From assembly GCA_027627225.1 (NCBI GenBank), contig JAPFQT010000155.1, positions 95,001 to 159,000 on the forward strand: DNA of 64,000 nt, read 5' to 3'. Below, piece after piece: positions 57,481 to 64,000 of the stretch. The position numbers and the translations under genes are program-made. Below the pieces are notes generated by a model. It saw only the letters and a list, made by a program, of their open reading frames with translations. It did no database searches and was not told the DNA's origin. How positions within the stretch are numbered: the stretch's first letter is position 1; each line of letters starts with the position of its first letter. The DNA comes from Congeria kusceri. Lineage: Eukaryota; Mollusca; Bivalvia; Myida; Dreissenidae.

Positions 57481-58615
57481 ATGGCCATTTCGTTTTGCAT
57501 ATCCGGGCGTACTCAGATACTCCTGTGCGCCGGAATGCTCAATTGAGAATGGTTTTACATGCGATACATAAGTATATTGTAAGTGAAAATCCACAGCTTA
57601 CTTATAAACGTCGAGTAGGCTAATTCCGTACAGCGTCTAATTTCGTACATTTGATGTAGTTTTTATATAATAGCTCTTATAACGAAATAAAATCTAAATA
57701 TAAAGAATAGTTCTTTTGTGTTTAATAAAAATCCATCGAGAATATAAACTCGACGTGTTTATATGTTGATCGCTTATTTTATTTATATCGGAGAAATTAT
57801 GTCATGCGACCTTGCCATTGGTAAGCTATTTTAGGCGCGAATTACGAAACTTCCGTTTCTGTTCCAGTATTGGTGAAAACACAACGAAAACACCTCGATA
57901 TTTCAAACGGTATTTAGCACTATTTATCGATTGTTGAATTTATGTACAATGTTTTAATAACTTGTAAAAATGTGCAACGCGTTAATTTCTGTGATTTTTA
58001 TTGGTAAAATACTAAATACAAACCATTTTTTCAAAGTTTCTTGAGTGTACGAAATTACCCTCCTTGAACATTGAACAGAAAAATATGTGCGGGTATTTAT
58101 TGCAGCACACAATTTTAGACTCGAATCAACCAACGTCGTTCAAGTACTTTTAAAAATATTTATTATTTTAAATAAAAAGCTATTCGGTTACATTTTAATG
58201 CAAAATAAATATCTATAATCTTACTAGTGATATACAATATAGCAAAATAAAGGCAAATAGTAATTTAAAAATGTAATGTTTTGTACCGTAATGTGTGATC
58301 GTGGGCGCGAGTGTATGCGCGTGTGTTGCATTTTCTAATTTTGCTATAATTTAAAAACTTAAAATAATAGTGTATATGTTTGTAAATAAATATAAAGATT
58401 CCACTCATGAAAAAATACAAGTATACACATTTTATCATGCACATGCATACGCAAACTACATTACTATCACTCGCAAAACTTATAACAATATGAGAGTGTA
58501 CTGTTGTATATCACATTCTTACACGTTCAAAAACGACCAACACGAAACCAACAAAAAACATACAGTAATTTTTATTTATTCAGTGAATAATATCGACCGA
58601 TGTACCCTTACAGAA
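57481..58615. other. AT-rich stretch, no gene recognised
   Basis: No element ends or domains are visible. The open frame that runs into the next feature from 58370 is probably untranslated before 58616. Confidence 0.4.
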
Positions 58616-58824
58616 ATGCCTAAAACATATTCGCAACAGATTATTATTGATGCTGCGAATGCAGTAAGAAACGGATTGTCATATAGAAAGGTCTCCGTTA
58701 AATATGGGGTGCCTGTTATGACAATCCAAAACAGAGTTAGCGGACTGGTGGAAGACGTAGCTCAGGCTGGCTGACCTCTGACAGTTCCGCTGGAAATTGA
58801 GAAGCAGATCGTGCAGCTGCGCAG
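58616..58824 (+). pseudogene. psq-type helix-turn-helix exon with in-frame stop
   Basis: From ATG at 58616 the frame reads MPKTYSQQIIIDAANAVRNG, then LSYRKVSVKYGVPVMTIQNR, a clear psq/pogo helix-turn-helix DNA-binding domain: an N-terminal helix, AANAVRNG, then YGVP and a recognition helix T-I-Q-N-R. At 58772-58774 a TGA interrupts it, after which the same frame continues PLTVPLEIEKQIVQLR to a donor CGCAG|GTATAC at 58824. Family members usually have G-R-P at that point, so the TGA is likely a mutated arginine or glycine codon. No transposase core follows, so it looks like the first exon of a dead pogo/Tigger-like element or related gene. Seeing only one exon, I cannot exclude a host gene. Confidence 0.6.
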
Positions 58825-60586
58825 GTATACGTGTCTGCAAATGAACGCAAACAACGTTATAAATGTAGATTCATCGGTACTTTTAAAATATTGCATTCAT
58901 CTTCACTGCTTGTGCGCAATTTGTACTTGATAATTTTGTTTAATGTTAAATAACTACACGCTTAATAATTAGAACGACAGAGAGTTGTTTATTGGCCCAT
59001 TAGCAACGATAATGCGAAAATTATTTCGATTCAAACATGATTTGGCATAGATTTTTGCAATTGTAATTGGAACTACTTTTAACTATGCTGCTCTCAGAAT
59101 CGGAACTTCTGTTTATTCTTTTTACTACAGTTTAGGCCGCGGCAATTCTAAAGAGGCAATTCTAACAGTGTTCATTTGCAAATAGACAGGCTTTTACTTA
59201 ATAGTGCAAAGTAAATGGCATAAATAACAAGTGGTGATTCTTCCTACAGCTGCAAAAAGTGCAGACATGTATTTGTAAAAACAATATACAATTTAGCATG
59301 ACAGATCTTCTGTTTCTAGAGAAATGTTATAATATATACAAAGTGTATTTAAATATATAATGTACTTTGGTATGCAACACTACAAGCACTATAAACAATA
59401 GTAGATAAACAGAAATATATAATTATATACAATTGTACAATGGTAGACTTGTCCCATGACAGGTTAGGAGTGATCTGAAACAACAACATTAATAATGTGT
59501 GGTGGATATTTTAAATTTATACAATATGCCCCAACTAACAACCTCTCATCTTCTAAAAAAGCTTTAACAGTATTAATATAATATTTGTAAAAGGAAAGAT
59601 GCTGTAGGGAAATTGTATTGAAATTTTATACATAAAGCACTAAAAAAAACACCTAAGCCAAGTGCGCAAGCGAAACGATGAGTAGGTGTTATCATGCTTT
59701 TGTTTATAATGTATTGTAGAGTTAGTATTAATTGTATTGTATTTGTTATCCACTAATTGCATTTACTCTCCACAAAAAGTAAGATGATCATATAAAAAGA
59801 AATATATATATATGCACAGTGAACATATTAAAGTCAGTAACATAATGTATACTTAATTTTAATAATCTGTGTCGTTTATCATCAAAAGTAAGGTGTTTCA
59901 TGTTATGTACACATAGCAAAATATTGAGTAACATATATGTATATCTACACAGTGCAAATTCAACAAACAGTTATTACAGCAGCAAAGAAATCTTAAGTGT
60001 TTTTGTTAGAAAGAACTACACTGTGTAGGCATTACTTTTAAATGCGTGTTAACCTTGAAAATTCTTTTTGAAACTGATATCCTAATTGAAATACACCACA
60101 TGAGGTGCAAATGTAATCAATAACATTTGTGTAGGAAAATGCTATCTTGAACAAATAATGCTAACACATATGAATAAATACTCCTTAACATTACTTATGT
60201 AATAAGAATTGTTAATATATTGTTAGTGTTATAGCTACAGAGTAGGTATTTATTTTAAGTTGTACACATTTATTTACTTTATTATAAGTAATACAAATTT
60301 ATTTACACCATAACAAAATACTCAAGATTTTAAAGTCCTTGTTCAGCAAGTAGTTGAATGGTAAAAGACCTACCAGCAATTAATTATTTATGTCATTTTA
60401 TTATTTTCATTGAATACATTTTGACAATGACTGTTTAAATTATTTAAATTTAAATTAATATTTCTATCCATTTGGCAATAATGATATTGATGTAAAGATA
60501 TCCTGGAAAAAGTACTAACAAAGTGTTGGCTCCGGGGTCATCATTTGCCAACCAGCAGCCAATTATATAAACACTGGTTATAATAT
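58825..60586. other. AT-rich stretch with a hairpin-element fragment
   Basis: 58985-59105 is the inverted copy of 47190-47310 (GTTGTTTATTGGCCCATTAG onward). The remaining 1.5 kb is very AT-rich, with no gene recognised; the 65-codon frame at 60450-60647 (-) is unsupported. Confidence 0.5.
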
Positions 60587-60709
60587 ACCTAGGTAAATCA
60601 CTTACCGCGGTCAAAATCTTGGTTAAGATACCGCGGTAGATTTTCACTTGTATAAAGCTGTTTACCGTGCGGTATCTTAACCACGGTAATTGAGCGATTT
60701 TTACCTGGG
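60587..60709. mobile_element. Hairpin element with ACCTAGGTAAA ends
   Basis: The left arm (ACCTAGGTAAATCACTTACC, then GGTTAAGATACCGCGGTA) and the right arm (ACCCAGGTAAAAATCGCTCA, then GGTTAAGATACCGCACGGTA read inward) fold back on each other over most of the 123 bp. Confidence 0.7.
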
Positions 60710-61162
60710 TTGTTTTATGCCTCAGTCACATTTCCGCCGGTGACCGTAGACCGGTGGTAATCGGTGGCGTGAGCGATGCCCCAACATCGGTCCTCATCGG
60801 CCATGTAGTCCTTAACACATCTATCACAGCGACAGGCATCGTACGGAGGCCGTGCATACCCCCGCCGATGATCGTACGGCGAGTGACTCCAGAGGGAAAC
60901 ATTTTTTGATCGTCGTGGTACCGATTACCGGCCGGACATCGACCGGACATCGGACAGTCTTCATCGATCATCCTACAATGCTCGGCCGGTGACCGGACGG
61001 TGAATCGGACATCGTACAATTATTGGACGGCCATCTTACAGACATTGTAGGATGCCCGGGTGATGGTCGGCCGAAGTAACTTCAACTCCCGTGGCCGATG
61101 GCGATTCTTTCGGACAAGTAGTATAAAATGACCATCCTACCTAGCATGGTCAATCAACCACA

Positions 61163-62566
61163 ATGGCTTTGGCACCGAGACATCTGAGATTGGCCATGCT
61201 GCAGCAACAACTCGCACAAGCCCGGCTTCAACATGACGTTATCTTGGTGGCGTTGTTGGAAGAAGTAGAACGAGAGCGGCAAAGAGCCCCAAGACGAAGA
61301 AGGTGGTGGGTCCGAGAATGGATCTTGAGAAGATCCCTGTTTGGGCAATACGAAACTCTTATGAGGGAGATTGAGGCGGAGCATTCGTCAGACTTCAAGT
61401 CTTTCCTCCGCATGCAGCCGGAGATGTTCTACGAGCTTCTGGCACGAGTGGGGCCACGCATCGCCAAGAAGACAACGTAAGTTTACCGGAACTTGTGGTG
61501 AATTTACTTCAAATTGTTCAAACACATATGTTCCAAATCTATTTTATACTGCAAGATGTTAATGGTATTTTTTCTCCTTTTTATGTTTCAGGCAGAGGAC
61601 TCCCTTGGCACCTGGTCTCAAGTTGGCGATCACGCTCCGCTTCCTGGCCAATGGCGCCAGTTACCACGACCTGGCCTTCGCGTTTCGAGTCCCCCACAAC
61701 ACTATCTTGCTGTTTATACCGGGGGTATGCCACGCCATCTTCGAAGAATACCAGGCTGAGGTGTGGGTGACTCAGTCGACCGAAGACGCCTGGCGGGAAG
61801 TGGCACAGCAGTTCCAGGACAAGTGGAACTTCCCTCATTGCTGCGGGGCCTTGGACGGCAAACATATCGCCATTCAGAAGCCGCCCAATAGCGGCACGCT
61901 GTACTACAACTTCAAAGGGTTCTTCTCCACGGTGATGCTTGCGCTTGTGGACGCTGACTACAAGTTCCTCTGGGTCGACGTGGGAGCCAACGGTGCATCA
62001 TCAGACGCGGGCATCTTCAACCGCTCGCGGCTGGAGCCCGCGCTCTCGGTCTCCCCCCGCCGGACCCGCTGCCCAACGACGACCAAGACACTCCATACTT
62101 CATTGTTGGGGATGACGCTTTCCCTCTCCGCACGTACCTGATGAAGCCGTACTCGCACCGCTACTGATCAAGGCAGGAGAGGATCTGCAACTACAGGTTT
62201 TCTCGAGGGCGCCGCGTCGTGGAGAACGCGTTTGGGATCCTGGCCAACCGATTTAGATGCCTGCTGACCACCATGAGACTGAGGCCGGCGAACGTTAGGC
62301 GTGTGGCAAAGGCGTGTCTAACCCTCCACAACATAATGAGGAGACGCTACCCACGGCTCCAGAATGCAGATCTCGACCACGAGGACGACCAGGGTCAACT
62401 CCTCCCAGGGGCTTGGAGAGACAACGCTGTCATGCAAGACGTGCAGGAAGCAGGCCGCGGACCAAGGACCATTGCGGCTGGCAAGGAGCAGAGGGCCTAT
62501 CTCAAGAATTGCTTTAATAGTCCTGCAGGAAGTGTCCCCTGGCAGGATTTTGCCATAGACAATTGA
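61163..62566 (+). pseudogene. HARBI1-like (Harbinger) transposase, frameshifted
   Basis: Exon 1 (61163-61476) starts MALAPRHLRLAMLQQQLAQA and includes a basic stretch (PRRRRWWVREWILRR) and FLRMQPEMFYELL. An intron (GTAAGT to TTTCAG, 61477-61591) joins in phase to exon 2, which carries the DDE nuclease: LRFLANGASYHDLAFAFRV, first aspartate in CCGALDGKHIAI, second in [12 protein letters not shown], and the glutamate in VENAFGILANRF. The three catalytic residues and the later LHNIMRRRYP are present. Near 62046 the frame shifts; the continuing frame reads [20 protein letters not shown], then hits TGA at 62165-62167 before resuming to the stop at 62566. So the copy is inactive although little decayed. 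It would cut and join DNA with its Myb-like partner. AATAAA follows at 62680. Confidence 0.88.
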
Positions 62567-63259
62567 CATTTGTATTACATTTATGCTTGTGATAGACAAT
62601 TTACTCATTCATATCTTTGCCTTCTCACATGTTTATAAATATGTTGTTTGTAAGATTTGATGAAGATGTTTTTACATTGAATAAAAAGAGTAGTTGAATA
62701 AATATAAAACATTTCGTTTGTATTTTTTTGTGTATGAACACTAATAAAATGTATAGATCTCAGAAAAAAATAATTGGGTTGAAATAACACCTGTGCACTT
62801 AAAACTAGGCAGAATGTTTATCATTTCCAGTCTTTGACCTTGAGGCGAAAGACAAGAAGAGGCATGGTATACATATTAAGAAAAGTCTATTTTTATTATA
62901 GTTTTTACTCTTGGTATCTTTTTCTTTAGTCATTTGACCTTTAAATCGTGTGATCTTTCAATAATAATTTGACCATTCAATTATTTGACCTGTACCATTT
63001 GACCTTGTAATAATTTGATCTTTAATATTTTTCAAGTGACCTTACTTTAATCAACTTTAAGTTATTTATTTTTTCGATTTTTTTTGACCTTCAAATCATT
63101 CAGTTTTATTAAACATTATAGTCAAGTCAGACACACAAATTTCTTTTAGACCATGGATGCTTTATTACAGCATAAGACATGTAATGTGACTGAGGCATAT
63201 ATAAAACACATGTTACAAAGAGTAAATAAGTCCAGCGTAACATATAATCCATAGAACAG
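62567..63259. other. Region between the two convergent transposon genes
   Basis: It contains polyadenylation hexamers for both genes (AATAAA at 62680 plus; AATAAA on the minus strand at 63161-63166). Around 62820-63120 short ...TTTGACCTT... words recur about ten times on the plus strand (GACCTT, TTTGACCT, TTGATC), an unusual low-complexity pattern. Confidence 0.55.
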
Positions 63260-64000
63260 TTAAAGTCCTTCAGTCTCTGACGCAGCTGACTTTGATGTCG
63301 CATTGCTTCTCTGTGACGGACGTAGACCAGGGGATTCTTCTATGTTTCCGAATGTGGTGACCGTTTCTCCGGATGTCGGATCCTCGCTGCAGAGTGTCCC
63401 ACGGGCCTCTCGTAGAGTCTGTGACACCGTCTCCACAAAAGGTCGAGGCGCGGGGGCGTGTCGAGAGAGGTGTTGAATCCAAAGGATGTACGTTGATGTG
63501 GGGTGCAAAGTGGCGAAGCATGTTGATCAGACAAGGTCCATGCTTGGTTGATCATGGAGGTGTTGCTGCCGGGTGACACTCCCAACGACAAACTTGTTCC
63601 GAAGTCCCAGGAGGTGACAGGTGGTGCGGGGCCAGACTGATCTCTGGCTGGATAGGACGTCTGAAACATTGTAACAGATAAACATTAATGTAGTGCAAAA
63701 CGAAGAATATAAGTTTTATGCATAAAATGTTCATGTTACAAAATAACTGCTATAAGATGTACTATACAATGTCAAAAGCAAAGAAAAAAAATACCTGTAC
63801 TTGTGCAAACTGCTGATGCTGCTGCTGCTGCGCACGCGCAGGGTGCGCGGTGAAGGGCAGGAACTGCGGCGCCGGCTGGAAGGCCTGGGGTTGTTGCTGT
63901 TGTGGCTGTGGCTGTAACTGCGGCTGCGGCTGCTGGGCGTCCCTGATGTACCGCATGGCCAGGTTGAACGAGTCGGCCTGGTAGTCCCGGTAACGCGCCT
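63260..64000 (-). CDS. Second Harbinger protein, C-terminal part (partial at window edge)
   Basis: Minus-strand exon from beyond 64000 to 63794 reads ARYRDYQADSFNLAMRYIRD, then a Gln/Pro-rich tract (QPQPQLQPQPQQQQ) and FAQVQ before a GT donor. The next exon begins at about 63663 (TTTCAG|ACG) with TSYPARDQSGPAPP in phase. That frame ends at 63340, but an overlapping frame ending at 63260 (FVETVSQTLREARG, then SETEGL) looks more protein-like, so a frameshift near 63480 is possible. The Myb/SANT DNA-binding domain expected for this family would lie upstream, outside the window; the assignment rests mainly on its position opposite the transposase. Confidence 0.5.

Larger units (their letters stand above)
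60715..64000. mobile_element. Harbinger-type DNA transposon, left part (runs off window)
   Basis: The sequence turns abruptly GC-richer at about 60715 (CCTCAGTCACATTTCCGCCG), which is probably the left end; 60720-61162 is non-coding with many CCGG/ATCGG words. A HARBI1-like transposase follows on the plus strand, and a second protein lies on the minus strand from 63260 beyond 64000. Two convergent genes, transposase plus a Myb/SANT-type partner, are the known layout of Harbinger elements. The right end is outside the window, so the inverted repeats cannot be compared. Confidence 0.65.

Noticed and set aside
60726..61019. 97-codon minus frame rich in charged residues
   Set aside because: It lies in the GC-rich non-coding end of the Harbinger element and matches no family I know.

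Overview
The window reads as AT-rich eukaryotic DNA, most likely from a marine or freshwater invertebrate and probably a bivalve mollusc. The evidence is spliced genes, dispersed inverted-repeat elements, LINE, Harbinger and pogo/psq-type transposon remnants, and an NXPE-family gene. The short element with ends like GGCGTGTCGTGGGAAAACC (eight copies here) reminds me of zebra-mussel (Dreissena) sequence; that is recollection, not a database result. Real coding sequence is sparse, and most open frames are by-products of satellite repeats.

Layout: 1-0.53 kb holds an inverted copy of a repeat module that returns at 54-57 kb. 2.86-20.53 kb is one ~17.7 kb satellite array built from ~44 bp monomers (plus a 54 bp variant). 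Each monomer centres on a 16 bp palindrome. The array starts in one orientation, flips near 4.93 kb and runs in the other orientation to its end. Its two ends carry a near-perfect 62 bp inverted repeat, so the whole looks like a giant foldback element. Parts of it are higher-order repeats with exact periods of 1464 bp and 574 bp. 20.6-25.5 kb is mostly non-coding, with a palindrome cluster, a LINE 3' end and a short inverted-repeat element.

25.5-50.6 kb is a single minus-strand gene of the NXPE (neurexophilin and PC-esterase domain) family. I can assemble five exons (50.6, 46.8, 39.4, 36.3 and 26.3 kb) whose splice phases agree and give exactly 520 codons plus a stop: a signal anchor, an immunoglobulin-like/neurexophilin-like region and an SGNH-like C-terminal domain with a GDS motif. 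Inside its fourth intron lies a second copy of exons 2-4, disabled by a nonsense codon and a lost splice donor, flanked by long inverted arms. The introns are packed with nested inverted-repeat elements, a 45 bp satellite and a 27 bp minisatellite.

50.6-60.6 kb has no intact gene: it contains repeat modules, a direct-repeat pair, tRNA-like sequence and a broken psq-type helix-turn-helix exon. 60.7-64.0 kb is the left part of a Harbinger-type DNA transposon: a HARBI1-like transposase disabled by one frameshift and one stop, converging on a Gln/Pro-rich second protein that runs off the window edge. The most unusual items are the foldback-like satellite array with covarying palindromes, the pseudogenised exon block between inverted arms, and several inverted-repeat elements that carry tRNA-like sequences.
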